From: Arbacia lixula
Lineage: Eukaryota; Echinodermata; Echinoidea; Arbacioida; Arbaciidae
Length of the DNA: 64,000 nt
Assembly (NCBI GenBank): GCA_963669155.1
Contig: OZ022587.1
Span: 22,061,426 to 22,125,425 of the forward strand
Direction: 5' to 3'
Part shown: positions 32,194 to 43,270 of the stretch, piece after piece
Position numbering within the stretch: the first letter of the stretch is position 1
Layout: every line of letters begins with the position of its first letter
Program-made: the position numbers and the translations under genes
Notes under the pieces: generated by a model
The model's input: only the letters and a program-made list of their open reading frames with translations
Told to the model about the DNA's origin: nothing
Databases searched by the model: none

Positions 32194-32511
32194 TTGAAAA
32201 TCAACACCACGCGTAAGAGACCACGCGTAAGAGACAAACGCGCATCCCAGAGAACACACAAGGACTTTACGCTGGAAGGCATCTCCCAGGCGCGCCAAGC
32301 ATCCTTCTCCATCATCTCCAACTTCTTGAAAAATTGGGGCGGGTCAGTCCTACGTCATCAATTCATCAATACGTCATCAATGCCTCCTGAGAAGAACCAT
32401 ACCATCGACGATTATTATGGGGCCATAGAAGGAGCGTTCACGTCGCGGTCCCTGTCAGGAATTCATCCTGCGAATCCTTCTACCACACTACACAACTTCT
32501 ACATCTACTAA
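32194..32511 (+). CDS. Small basic ORF in the LINE leader, possible ORF1
   Basis: 105 residues with a very basic N-terminus (KINTTRKRPRVRDKRASQRT) and no zinc knuckle or coiled coil that I can see. It ends 21 nt before the large ORF. Many LINEs encode a nucleic-acid-binding ORF1, but this one is much shorter than usual, so it may be a leader peptide, a remnant or chance. Confidence 0.35.
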   Translation: MKINTTRKRPRVRDKRASQRTHKDFTLEGISQARQASFSIISNFLKNWGGSVLRHQFINTSSMPPEKNHTIDDYYGAIEGAFTSRSLSGIHPANPSTTLHNFYIY

Positions 32512-32532
32512 CAGTGAAGTACGATTCTAGTT

Positions 32533-35532
32533 ATGACTACCAATGACCAATCTGTTGATGAGCACCAGCGTCATAAACACGGGTCCTTATCAGGACCGGC
32601 CCTGAGTATTATCTCATCTAACATTGAAGGTCTCACAGGCACCAAGCAAGATCTTCTGGCTGACATATGTGTAAAGAACGATTGTGACATTCTGTGTCTG
32701 CAGGAGACACATCGTGGGCCCACGCGTTTCCGTCCACGCATCACTGGTATGAGCCTCATCGCAGAAATACCTCATGATCAGCACGGCAGTGCGATATTCG
32801 TTCGTAACGGGCTGATAGTAGATAAGTCTTCGACGTCAGACATAGACAACATTGAAGTCTTGACCATCGAACTTATGGGTATTTCTGTAAGTTCTGTCTA
32901 CAAACCTCCTAACCAGACATTCAACCTACCTCGAGAAGTTACCGCCGGCCGAGTAAATGTGACCATTGGGGATTTCAACAGTCACAGCATCATCTGGGGG
33001 TATGGTGAAACCAATGAAGATGGAGAACTTGTGGAGAATTGGTCAGATGCAAACCAGATGTCGCTCATTCATGATGCGAAGCTTCCCTCCTCCTTCAACA
33101 GCTGCAGATGGAGACGTGGCTACAATCCTGACCTGGTCTTTGTATCAAGCAACATCGCCCAACAATGTGAGAAGGTTGTGCTTGACCCTATCCCGCACAC
33201 TCAACATAGACCAATTGCGCTGAAGGTGAACGCAGCCATCACTCCACGCACAGTTCCCTTTCGCAGACGCTTTAACCTGAAGAAAGCAAATTGGGAGCAG
33301 TTTGCCATAGATCTGGATGAATATCTTCAGGACCTTCCTGCACTCCCTACTCATTACGACACCTTTGTAATGCTGCTGAAGAAATCGTCAAGGAAAAATA
33401 TCCCACGAGGATGCCGTACAACCTATACTCCTGGCTTGACAGATGAATCGAAGGTGTTGTACGATGAATATGTCAGGCGCTTTGAGAATGATCCCTTTGG
33501 CGCTGATACACTTGAGTGTGGGGAAAACCTGACTACTGCCATCATGGATAGCAGGAAGAGAAAGTGGCAGGAATTCATCGAATCAACGGATATGACCCAC
33601 AGCAGCAGGAAAGCCTGGAAAACAATTCGGATCCTTGGAAATGACTATACAAAGGCTCAACCCAGGCCCCAAGTTACCGCGAACCAAGTGGCCCACCAGC
33701 TTCTCGTGAACAGTCAAGGTAACCCTAATCATCGCCCGCGAAGAGCAAATCTCCCTCAAGGTGAAGGGTTAGCCTCCCAAGAGTCATCTGAATTCACAAG
33801 ACCTTTCAACATGAACGACCTGCGCAATGCTCTCAAATCAATGAAAAGCAACAAGGCAGCTGGACTAGACGATATCCTCTGTGAGCAGATCAAACATCTT
33901 GGACCTGTTGCTCTCCAATGGCTGCTTGACATGCTAAACCACTGTCTGAGGGAAAACAAAATGCCAAAAATATGGAGGAAGTCGAGGGTAGTCGCCTTAC
34001 TCAAACCAGGAAAAGATCCAGCCAGCCCAAAGAATTACAGACCCATCTCTCTGCTCTGTCACACATACAAGCTCTTTGAAAGGCTCCTACTCAACCGCAT
34101 TGCTCCTTTTGTGGATGAGCTCCTCATCCCGGAACAGGCAGGATTCAGACCAGGAAAATCCTGTACTAGTCAACTGCTGAATCTGACACAGTACATCGAA
34201 GACGGCTTTGAGGAAGGACTGATAACTGGTGCAGCCTTTGTAGACCTCTCTGCAGCCTATGACACAGTCAATCATAGGATACTAACAAGGAAGGTTTTTG
34301 AGATGACAAAGGACGTCAAGCTCACACAGCTTATTCAGAACATGCTCTCAAATCGGCGGTTCTTTGTGACTCTCAATGGCTCCAGTAGCAGATGGCGGAG
34401 GCAGAAAAATGGTCTCCCACAAGGTAGCGTTCTTGCCCCACTCCTCTTCAACATCTATACGAATGACCAACCGATCCACCCAGGCACCAAGAGCTGCCTG
34501 TATGCTGATGACCTCTGTATTGCCTCGCAGAAGCAGTCCTTTGAAGATGTGGAAAAGGCACTCGGCGATGCTCTGGCTGGCCTGGCTCCTTACTATGCTG
34601 CAAATCATCTACGGGCGAATCCAGAAAAAACCCAACTCAGCGTCTTCCACCTGAAGAACAGAGCTGCAGACAGGCAACTGAGAGTCAGATGGTATGGACA
34701 ATGGCTGAAACACACCACCAAGCCAGTTTACCTCGGCGTCACCCTAGACCGTTCCCTCACGTACAAAGAACATGTTGCCAAGACAAAGGCAAAAGCTGGA
34801 GCAAGGAATAGCATCCTGAAGAAGCTTGCCAACTCGAGATGGGGAACAGATGCCAACACCATCCGTACGACCGCTCTTGCTCTATGCTACTCAACTGCTG
34901 AGTACGCAGCCCCCGTCTGGTGCAGGTCATCCCATGCTGCAAAGATAGACCCAGTCCTGAATGCTGCTTGCAGAGCAATCACCGGCTGCCTGCGACCAAC
35001 AGCAGTAGATGATCTCTACCTACTGAGTGGTATTGCCCCACCACACATCAGAAGAGAGGTATCAGCACGGGCGGAAAAAAACAAGCAAGAAGTCAACCCT
35101 CTCCATCCACTCTTCAACTGCACACCTGCCAAAAAGAGACTAAAATCAAGACGCAGTTTCCTCCACTCGACTGAATCCCTTGATGGTCCCACGAACAGTG
35201 AAAGGATCACCCTATGGTCCAACCACCTCCAGTCTGTGACGCGCCAGGTCTCCATCGGTCCTAGTGAATCACTACCCCCAGGCTCAAGTCAGGAATGGCC
35301 AACCTGGCAATGTCTCAATCGCCTGCGGTCTGGTATAGGACGGTGTAAAGTCCTTATGCAGAAATGGGGGTACAACAGGAATGGAGACACAACCTGTGAC
35401 TGTGGGGAGGACCAGACGATGCAACACCTTTTGGTCTGCCCTCTCCTACCAGAGCCTTGCACCACCAACGATCTGGAGTCGCTCAACCCCAAAGCCAAAT
35501 CGTGCATCCTCCACTGGAAAGGACTTGTGTAG
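32533..35532 (+). CDS. LINE endonuclease/reverse transcriptase (999 aa, intact)
   Basis: An apurinic-type endonuclease occupies about residues 24-235: N30 (SSNIEG), E58 (LQETH), D147/N149 (GDFNSH), D200 (NPDLVF) and H225 (QHRPI, where most relatives have DHRP). Reverse transcriptase follows at about 420-710: KAAGLDDILCEQIK, NYRPISLL (501-508), GFRPGKSC (537-544), AFVDLSAAYDTVNH (568-581), GLPQGSVLAPLLFN (627-640) and the catalytic YADD (657-660). A Cys/His motif, CDCGEDQTMQHLLVC, closes the protein at about 955-969. The enzyme would nick target DNA and copy its own RNA there. No stop or frameshift interrupts it. The start at 32533 is the first ATG of the frame; a nearby later start is possible. 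Confidence 0.93.
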   Translation: MTTNDQSVDEHQRHKHGSLSGPALSIISSNIEGLTGTKQDLLADICVKNDCDILCLQETHRGPTRFRPRITGMSLIAEIPHDQHGSAIFVRNGLIVDKSSTSDIDNIEVLTIELMGISVSSVYKPPNQTFNLPREVTAGRVNVTIGDFNSHSIIWGYGETNEDGELVENWSDANQMSLIHDAKLPSSFNSCRWRRGYNPDLVFVSSNIAQQCEKVVLDPIPHTQHRPIALKVNAAITPRTVPFRRRFNLKKANWEQFAIDLDEYLQDLPALPTHYDTFVMLLKKSSRKNIPRGCRTTYTPGLTDESKVLYDEYVRRFENDPFGADTLECGENLTTAIMDSRKRKWQEFIESTDMTHSSRKAWKTIRILGNDYTKAQPRPQVTANQVAHQLLVNSQGNPNHRPRRANLPQGEGLASQESSEFTRPFNMNDLRNALKSMKSNKAAGLDDILCEQIKHLGPVALQWLLDMLNHCLRENKMPKIWRKSRVVALLKPGKDPASPKNYRPISLLCHTYKLFERLLLNRIAPFVDELLIPEQAGFRPGKSCTSQLLNLTQYIEDGFEEGLITGAAFVDLSAAYDTVNHRILTRKVFEMTKDVKLTQLIQNMLSNRRFFVTLNGSSSRWRRQKNGLPQGSVLAPLLFNIYTNDQPIHPGTKSCLYADDLCIASQKQSFEDVEKALGDALAGLAPYYAANHLRANPEKTQLSVFHLKNRAADRQLRVRWYGQWLKHTTKPVYLGVTLDRSLTYKEHVAKTKAKAGARNSILKKLANSRWGTDANTIRTTALALCYSTAEYAAPVWCRSSHAAKIDPVLNAACRAITGCLRPTAVDDLYLLSGIAPPHIRREVSARAEKNKQEVNPLHPLFNCTPAKKRLKSRRSFLHSTESLDGPTNSERITLWSNHLQSVTRQVSIGPSESLPPGSSQEWPTWQCLNRLRSGIGRCKVLMQKWGYNRNGDTTCDCGEDQTMQHLLVCPLLPEPCTTNDLESLNPKAKSCILHWKGLV

Positions 35533-35540
35533 TGACCCGA

Positions 35541-35552
35541 GAAGAAGAAGAA
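35541..35552 (+). repeat. GAA-repeat tail of the LINE
   Basis: Four GAA units directly precede the downstream target duplication, replacing a poly-A tail. Confidence 0.8.
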
Positions 35553-35700
35553 CGAATGTCATGTATTTCCCCACAATTATGAGTGGCATTTCCAAAATAA
35601 GATTTAGGATGTCACGTATTATTGACAATATTCTCTGAGGAACCCATGCAAAGGAGATAACCACCGCTGCCCTAGTTTCAAATCAACTATGATTGAACAT

Positions 35701-36095
35701 CTGGGGTGTCCCATTTGCATAAGTCATGAAACTCGGCAAGAATCAGCAGTATACCCTAACGATAACGTGTATGAAAATTCACAGTCATAGCTTCACAAAA
35801 ATTAATTTCAAGAAAAGTGAAAAACTATCCTTGTTTATGTGAAACGCACCGACCATAGTCTATATTATGATCGCATTGTCCTTTCAGCGCGCGTTGAGGG
35901 CATTGTTCCCATTGAACGCATGCACTGTGAAGCGGACAGATGCGGACCATAGTGCACAGCGGTCTCCGGTCTATAGGTTATAGGTTTCGGACGACCCGCC
36001 CAAAACCTGCTCAAAATCTACTGGTCGCTATAATATCGCTGAAAGTCAGATTCTAGTTCTATGATTGAGAGGGAAGTTCTGATGCAGTTCTGAAC
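35701..36095 (-). mobile_element. Family E element, copy E3 (one end lost)
   Basis: Shares AAGTCATGAAACTCGGCAAG, CCATTGAACGCATGCACTG and GGTTTCGGACGACCCGCC with E1 in the same orientation. The right terminus is missing. Confidence 0.75.
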
Positions 36096-36894
36096 ACAAT
36101 GGGGTTCGTGTACATTGCTCGGTGCAACAAATGCATCAATGTCGTATGGTAGGTTAAACAGTAAACTCAACCACTTTCCACGTACATTCTCAGATCAGTA
36201 TAAAGTACCGAAGTGGTATCATTATATCAATTGCTATGCAGGTGACTGGTTCTAAACAGCATCGCTCAAGTGAGGACTTCACTGGTCCGACATTGTCTCG
36301 CGGCCATTGGGCCAGGGAGTGTCCCCGCTATGATCACACTCAACTTACATAATTAAGAACCAGTGTCTTGACACTTTGCTCAAATAACGTCACACTTCGG
36401 AACTCTATAAGAAGTCCCTCCAGAGACAGACATTGAGACAAAGATCCATAAGCACGGAGACAACATGGATTAACTCATTAATTGATATCGAATGTCATGA
36501 TCAGTTGCGCTTTTCATACTTCGTTGTACCCTTATGTCGAAACCATGTAGTATTTTTATTGATTTTGTGAGACAGGGCCTCCTGGAAGAACAGTACTTTG
36601 ATTACTGAATGAAGCTACTCTGTATAAATTATAAATGAGACTGTAAAAATGAATGAATAAATAAATAAATAGACAAAGAAATAAATTCGTTTGATTTGGG
36701 CCGAAGGAGGGAGATGGTATAGAGGTTGAGCCCAGTGAAGGGATACACACGTTTCTGTGAACCTGGCATCTAGGCCTTTTGAATGAAAAAAAGTACATAT
36801 TTTTCCTAAACCCCTTGGGAATATATAATTCATGACGATCGTCCACATTAAACAAATATATATCATGTGTATATTCTGAAGCCCATGGCCAGCT
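36096..36894. other. No gene seen; LINE-like tail at 36600-36690
   Basis: The stretch around 36640-36670 is an AATAAATAAATAAAT-type tail, as left by CR1-like elements, but no coding remnant precedes it. The rest is unannotated. Confidence 0.4.
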
Positions 36895-37000
36895 TTCCAA
36901 GTTAGTCAGTATACTAAGTGTTGCCAGGCCAAAGCGGCCTTTCCATGTCACTTTTATTGTATATGCATAATCGGCCTTTTCCTGTTTACATGGTTTAATA
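36895..37000. repeat. Degenerate tandem repeat, left flank of the L1-like LINE
   Basis: Words of the form CGGCCTTTTCCTGTTTACAT recur here and again at 40560-40740, so the LINE interrupted a tandem array with a period of about 60-75 bp. Confidence 0.6.
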
Positions 37001-40000
37001 GATATATTGGCCCAAATTATTTGTGGTGATTGGAATTTGGTACAGAGTTTTGAGTTAGATACTTTTAATTACCTTCGACTTAGTAATAGAAAGGCGAGAG
37101 ATAAGGTCCTTGAGATGAAAAATGATTTTAACTTAGTTGATTCATGGCGTCAACTTCATCCTGATATAAAATCTTTCACCTGGCGACAACCAACCCCATT
37201 AAAACAAAGTAGATTGGATTACTTTTTAATATCCTCAGATATCTTTTCTCTAGTTAGGAAATGTGAAATTGAATTAGGTTATCGTACTGATCATTCAATG
37301 ATTAGTTTAGACATTGTGCTAGATAAATGTCAGAAGAGATTTAGCTATTGGAAGTTTAATAACTCATTTTTTAAAAAGTCTGAATTTGTTGATCTTATCA
37401 AAGAAAAGGTGAAAGAAGTAACTTTCCATTACCTTGATATTGATTCTCTGGATGGAAGACAATTTGAGAATGTTAGTAGAAAAGACTATAGATTTCTAAT
37501 TAATGACCAGTTGTTTTTTGATACACTGTTAATGGAGTTGAGAGCAGTAACAGTTTTGTATGCAATTCGTCAGAAAAAGAAGGAAGAAAGTGTAGAAAAG
37601 GACCTGGAGTCTGAGATTGTTATGTTAGAAAGATTGTTGGAACCGAATACAGATACTAGAGAAAAATTAGAAAAAATTAGAGTATTGAGTGAAGAATTAC
37701 AACAATTTAGACGTCAGAAGCGGGAAATGGCAGCAAATAGACTAAGGCTTCAAGTAATGCAATTTGGGGAAAAAACATCAAAATACTTTTTGAATTTGGA
37801 AAAACAAAGGATAGCTGAAAAAACATTTGTAAAACTAATTGATGACAATGGTACTGTGTTGCAAGAGCAAGAAGATATGTTGAAAGAAGTTGGATCATAT
37901 TATGAACGTTTGTATCAATATGCAAACTGTGATACAGATGTTATTTTCTCTCATATAAGGGAAGATCATTTCCAAAGTCTCTCAGAAGAAGAGTGTGTTT
38001 CTTTAGAAGGAGAAATAACTTACAGGGAAATTGAATATGCAATAAAGAACATGAAACATAATAAAGCCCCAGGACAAGATGGATTTACAGTGGAATTTTT
38101 CAAATATTTTCTTGAGGAGTTAGGTGTGTATATGATGCGTAGCATGAATTTCGCTTACAACTCTGGAAAACTATCTTTCTCACAAAAACTTGGTTTGATA
38201 ACACTACTTCCTAAAGGTGACAAAGTGAGACACTTCATTAAAAACTGGAGACCAATTTCTTTGTTGAATCTTGTTTATAAGATATTATCGAGCTGTATTG
38301 CTAATAGACTTAAAAAAGTATTACCTAGTATTATCCATGGTAATCAAACAGGATTTTTGTCTGGACGATTTATTGGTGAAAATATTAGAATTTTATATGA
38401 CATAATTGCTTATACTGAAAAGGAAAAGGTTCCTGGTATGATTTTGTTAATCGACTTTGAAAAGGCTTTCGATAGTCTTTCTCATCAATTTTTATATAAA
38501 ACGCTTTCCTATTTTAAATTTGGAATCTCTTTCATAAAGTGGATAAATCTAATGTATAGTGATGCGTACGTACTCTAGTGTTATGGTTAATGGGCAAATA
38601 ACGTCTAGATTTCGCATAGAAAGGGGCTGTAGGCAAGGTGATCCACTTTCGCCCTACTTGTTTTTGTTATGTGCGGAAATTCTTGGGGTGTTAATTCGAA
38701 ATTCACAATTGGTAAAAGGAATTTCTATCAGGTCAAAAGAATTTAAGGTCCTTCAGTATGCCGATGATACAGTATTGTTTTTAGATGGCACAGCTGCCAG
38801 TTTCCGCAATGTACTTCATATTTTGGATTCTTTTGGTAATTGTAGCGGGCTTAAGATGAATATGCAGAAAACAAATGCAATTTGGATTGGTGCCTTAAAA
38901 GGTAGTGAAGATATAAGAATGGATGGAAGACAAGTGAATTTTGTGCATAATGATTATTTTCGTTACCTTGGTACTGACTTTCATGTTGATATCGATAAAA
39001 TGCCTAATTATAATTATGACAGAATTTTTGACAAAGTAAACGTCAAATGATTTCTTGGATCAAACGGAACATTACAGTTCTTGGAAGAGTTACAGTTGAT
39101 AAATCATTACTGCTACCACAGTTTAATCATTTGTTTATGTCAATTCCTGCTCCTTCAATTAAGTTAATGAAAGCAATAAAAGTAAAGTTCTTTAATTTCA
39201 TATGGAAGAATAAGCCTGATAAAATTAGTAGGAAACAAGTTGTGAAGAAGGGGGTCTTAAGATGCCAGATGTCGAGTTTTTTAGTATGTCATTAAAGCTC
39301 ACATGGATTCGAAGATTAGTTTTAGGTACATGTAATGATGTTTTCCATTTAATGCAGTCGTTTTTAACAAAACCATTTGTAGTAGGGTTTGGTGATGAAT
39401 ATTTTTCAACATTATCCCATGAAGTTGCCAATCCATTTTGGAAAGATGTATTTTATGCTTTGTCTTTGCTGTGTCGAGTGTGACATGACTGGCTAACATA
39501 TCCACTGTGGAGGAATAGTTCTATCCAAATTGGGAAAAAATCTGTATTTTTTAAATCTTGGTACGAAAAAGGCATCAGATGTGTCAATGACCTTATTGAT
39601 AGTAAGGGGACTTTGTTAACTCATGAAGAATGTGAGCAAAAGTTTTGCTTGAAACTTAATTATTTGTCTTACTATTCTATTAGTCAAGCTATAAAGTGTC
39701 GGTATAGAATTTATATTGGAAAATGTGAAAAAAGTATAGAAGGTCCATTGATGCCGTCACATATCAAAACACTTGAATGTGACTCACAAGGATGTCGATA
39801 CATCTACAAAACTCTTTTAGGAAAGACAAACTGTATACCCTCAATATGTTCAAAATGGGAACGACATTTAGATTACAGCCCTGCTAGTTCATTTATGCAG
39901 AAATGTCATATTATGATATTTCGATTTACTCCAGATATTGCTCTGAGATATTTTCAGTATAAGATAGTGAACAGGATTTTGTTCTTGAATAAGCAACTGT

Positions 40001-40500
40001 ATAAGATGAAAATAGTAAGTGATGAATACTGTTCGTTTTGTAAAAAAGAGGTAGAAGACATCGTACATTTCTTTTACGACTGTGAAATCAGTAAGTTTAT
40101 TTGGAAAGAAACAGAAAAATGGATAAATAGAGGTTCTCTAGTACAGATAAAGTTTAATTTACGAAATGTAATTTTTGGTTTTGAAGAAAAGAGAAATGAT
40201 GCCTTAAATTGCATGGTGATTTTGATCAAACAACAATTGTTCGTACAAAAGCTTAATAATAAGATTCCTATTTTTAATACCATAAAGAAAATAGTTATTC
40301 AATATTATGAGGATGAGAAATATATTAATTATATTTCAGGTACACATAGCAAATTTGTTGTTAAATGGCAGTCACTTAGATCTTTGTTTGTTTAAAACTG
40401 AAAGAGAGAAATGTAATTTATCGTATTTCATTTGACTGTAAAATACATTCTTTTACGTTGTGAAATGTTTGTTTAACTCAATAAAACATATTCTGAACAG
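37001..40500 (+). pseudogene. 5'-truncated, frameshifted L1/Tx1-type LINE
   Basis: Coding pieces lie in sequence at 37007-38578, 38559-39050, 39047-39295, 39262-39483 and 39613-40395, so about four frame changes separate them; one follows a TGA at 39481-39483. The first piece starts inside the endonuclease (IICGDWNLV, then FTWRQPTPLKQSRLDYFLIS and YRTDHSMISLDIV). Next come a Lys/Glu-rich linker and reverse transcriptase: NKAPGQDGFTVEFFKYF, NWRPISLLNLVYKI, QTGFLSGRFIGENI, LLIDFEKAFDSLSH, then GCRQGDPLSPYLF and YADDTVLFLDG in the second frame. The last piece carries the C-terminal CCHC motif CSFCKKEVEDIVHFFYDC. The order and motifs are those of the L1/Tx1 group. An AATAAA lies at 40480-40485. 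The N-terminal endonuclease and any ORF1 are absent, the usual result of incomplete reverse transcription. Confidence 0.9.
40480..40485 (+). terminator. Polyadenylation signal of the L1-like LINE
   Basis: AATAAA about 85 bp after the last coding piece. No long poly-A tail follows. Confidence 0.5.
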
Positions 40501-40554
40501 AAGTTTAACGTAAACAGTGTACTGGAGCTGTACTAGGTTAGTCCACTGTTCAGT

Positions 40555-40745
40555 TTTACCGGCTATTATATATATGTCTTGTATGCCCGTTTCGGCCTTT
40601 TCATGTCGGGCATTATATACACATATCATTTATGAACGTTCAACATATGTTTTGTATGCCCATCTTTCATGACGCCCTTTCCGTGTTAGACATATATCTT
40701 CTAAATCGACGATGGCCTTTCCTTGTTAGACCATGGACCCTATAC
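40555..40745. repeat. Degenerate tandem repeat, right flank of the L1-like LINE
   Basis: Three variants of CGGCCTTTTCATGTCGGGCA / GATGGCCTTTCCTTGTTAGA separated by AT-rich ACATAT words. Matches the array remnant at 36895-37000. Confidence 0.65.
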
Positions 40746-41300
40746 CACGTGGTAGGGTACATGGTTAGACATATGCATTATGAAAAATACACATACTGTA
40801 CCACAATAGACATTACAGCGAAAGGCAAGTCTTAGTAACTAGTAGTGGTTTATCCAAATGTTGTTAACCCATTCTTTACTGAGCCTGCATATATGCGAGC
40901 TGGCTTTTACCGACTCACAACAAAGCAGCATGAATCTCGCTAATTTAAGAGAATAACGAAAACAAGAATATTCTAACTTTACTTTGCACATGGTCACATA
41001 GTGGCACGTTCTTTCCCCTGTGTTTAAGTTCTTCCAAATCAATTTAATTCTTCATATGCCACAGTGTAACCTTATTGGCAAGTAAACACAAATCGTATAG
41101 AGCTACATTTTATCTGTCACTGAAAGGATTAATGAGCTGATACTGATACAATATACTTAACGAATCAATAAATGGAACTATGACACCAATAAGCTGATAA
41201 ACGTTGCAGAAAGATTAAAGTGCTTATATGAGTCGGGGGTTACTGGCCTGTCACTCGCCACTGCGGTGATGTGACGTCCTGGATGTACGGGTCCCAAGGC
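40746..41300. other. No gene seen
   Basis: No recognised feature. Confidence 0.4.
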
Positions 41301-41379
41301 GTTATCAGGTTCATCTCATGATCAGTAGTTCTCACTGCTCCGGTCTACGATTTCTTCTGGTCTTCACGAACCCATACCA

Positions 41380-41775
41380 ACTAAGGTCATGGTTGTGCTC
41401 TGTTCTGTCGCTGCTACCAAAATTTGGATGAATTTTGCCAACCAAATTCCGTTATTCAACTTAACTTCTTTGGAGTTCTTGAAAGCCAGTCTCAAATGTC
41501 ACTTGCTTGTTTTCCATGATTAACGTGTTATATTGTATTAATGTAGTAACGTTCATGATTAATGTACCCATCAATACCCGTTATTTAACTACTTTGGAGT
41601 CCTTTAAAGCCAGTCTTAAATGCCTCTTGCTTGTTTTTTTTTTCTGATTAACTTGTTTTAATGTAGAAACATTCAATAATCAATTTACGCATTAATATGT
41701 ATTATTCAGATTCCTTTTAAGACCTTGAATGCCAGTCTTAAATGTATCTTGCTTATTTTTTTTTCTAATTAATGG
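41380..41775 (+). mobile_element. CR1/L2-like LINE C-terminal fragment with triplicated end
   Basis: Forward translation gives SVAATKIWMNFANQIP then LTSLEFLKASLKCHLL, a decayed version of the CR1/L2 ending (APKLWNSLP, then FKSRLKTHLF). The FKASLK-coding stretch plus trailing DNA recurs three times (about 41450, 41580 and 41700), period about 120-130 bp, each with a TTGCTTG/TTGCTTA and T-run. Strongly diverged. Confidence 0.6.
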
Positions 41776-41823
41776 AGGTATGGGATTTGCATTATTGCAT
41801 TACTGGTGACAAATTTTACAACC

Positions 41824-41964
41824 GGGCCCTGTGTTATAAAGGGTTCCGATTGATCTGAATCGATCGCAAATCTAATATCCTCTATCTCTAATATACAGAG
41901 TTACGATCGATATTCATCGCAATTCTAGTTACGATCAATTGCAATTCTTTATAAGATAGGGCCC
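41824..41964. mobile_element. Family C short foldback element, copy C2
   Basis: GGGCCCTGTGTTATAAAG at the left and CTTTATAAGATAGGGCCC at the right enclose GATCGAT/ATCGATC-rich arms. About 140 bp. Confidence 0.8.
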
Positions 41965-42078
41965 TGGTACACACATAGTTAAAGAGGCAGATCGGATAAA
42001 AGATTGTTCTCTAACAGGTTAGACTATTCATGCACGTGCACTTTTGCGAAGAGAGGATTAATTAATCCGTGTCCATCA

Positions 42079-42510
42079 GGGCCCCGTATTACAGTGGGTG
42101 ACTTGCTATCGAAAGCAACTTTGCGATTGACTGCAAAGCTGCTATATATTGCAACTTTCATCACTGCTATCTATTGCAAGTCAACATCTATTCATGATTT
42201 TTATAATCAATCGCATGGTTACGATAGATCCACGCAAGCGTCGATCAAAATCGATCGATACTGATCGTATGTTCTTTGTAAGTATAACTATTGCAATTTA
42301 TGTTTAATTCAAAATATCAATGTACAATATATCAAGTGTACGTAAGAATGATTTGTTCAATTGATTTGAGAGAAAATAATTTAAAAAATATCTTTAAAAA
42401 AATACGGATGTACTATTGATACCAATCGTACGATCGATAGATCAGTTGTACGATTGATCTATCGATCGCACAGAAAAAAACCTCTTAGTTCTTTGTGATA
42501 CGAGCCCCTG
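42079..42510. mobile_element. Family C foldback element, copy C3 (expanded)
   Basis: GGGCCCCGTATTACAG at the left and TTTGTGATACGAGCCCC at the right. The interior is dense in CGATCGAT and TACGATCG self-complementary words near 42240-42260 and 42420-42470. Confidence 0.65.
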
Positions 42511-42713
42511 GAATGGATGCGCATGGAGCAGACAAGACAGTCTACATGACCTAAACTACTGGTGTGGGTGGCAGCAGTGGGTACAAGCCTGATATGATAC
42601 CATGGAAGTTGACTAAGAGTTACTCAAAGGAAGCCTGATAGGTTCCCACAGACGTTGACTTTGGTATAATGCTGTATGTATCACTTCCCCTACTGCAACC
42701 AACCCCTCTCCTG

Positions 42714-42870
42714 TTTACTGGCCAGGACCCAGTCCCAGGGGGCAAGCAACAATTATCATGAAGTAGAACAACGTCTCGTGACCTTAGTGATCTACGCTGT
42801 TCTCTTCCCCCTCGTTCCTCATGTTCCTTACCCTCCGCACACGGGTCATAGCATATATTGAGGTTACCTT
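42714..42870. repeat. Duplicated segment, copy 2
   Basis: Near-identical to 14845-14965, with one extra stretch near 42805-42830. As in the other copy, it is followed by a family B element after TCGGGCCACGTTGCATA. Confidence 0.8.
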
Positions 42871-42920
42871 CTTCGATCTGCAAACGGGATAAGCCATCGT
42901 TAACACCACGTGCAATATCT

Positions 42921-43083
42921 CGGGCCACGTTGCATACATGTTTTCAATTATTGTAAATTACCATCAACGGTAACTACCATGGCAACAGATGCAAACACGA
43001 GTGTTCATTGGCTGCTGTCATGCTAGAACTTTACTATTGATGGTAAGTTTCAATAATTGAAAACCTATATGCAACATAGCCAG
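42921..43083. mobile_element. Family B short foldback element, copy B5
   Basis: CGGGCCACGTTGCATACATG at the left and TATATGCAACATAGCC at the right. Internal TTACCATCAACGGTAA. Its position matches B2 within the duplicated segment. Confidence 0.75.
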
Positions 43084-43270
43084 AAACTGTTTTAAGTGGT
43101 GAAATGTATGCTCTTACTGTTACAGATGAATCGATAAATAATATCTAAACTGCGTGTGCAACAATCCACCGTCGAAATGTCACGCTTTAGTTTCAAGTGC
43201 ACAATTGTTATGAATATCTGCCTAACTATACACATAGTTTCTGCCCTTTTCCTTCCTGGCATTTACAGAT

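Larger units (their letters stand above)
31958..35562 (+). mobile_element. Full-length non-LTR retrotransposon (LINE) with target-site duplication
   Basis: AACGAATGTCAT at 31958-31969 is repeated exactly at 35551-35562, directly after a GAA-repeat tail, as expected for target-primed insertion. Between them lie a leader of about 220 bp, a small basic ORF (32194-32511), the large ORF (32533-35532) and a 3' UTR of under 20 bp. The uninterrupted large ORF and preserved duplication suggest a recent insertion. The clade looks Jockey-like from the endonuclease/RT order and the C-terminal Cys/His motif, but I cannot fix it by eye. Confidence 0.85.
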
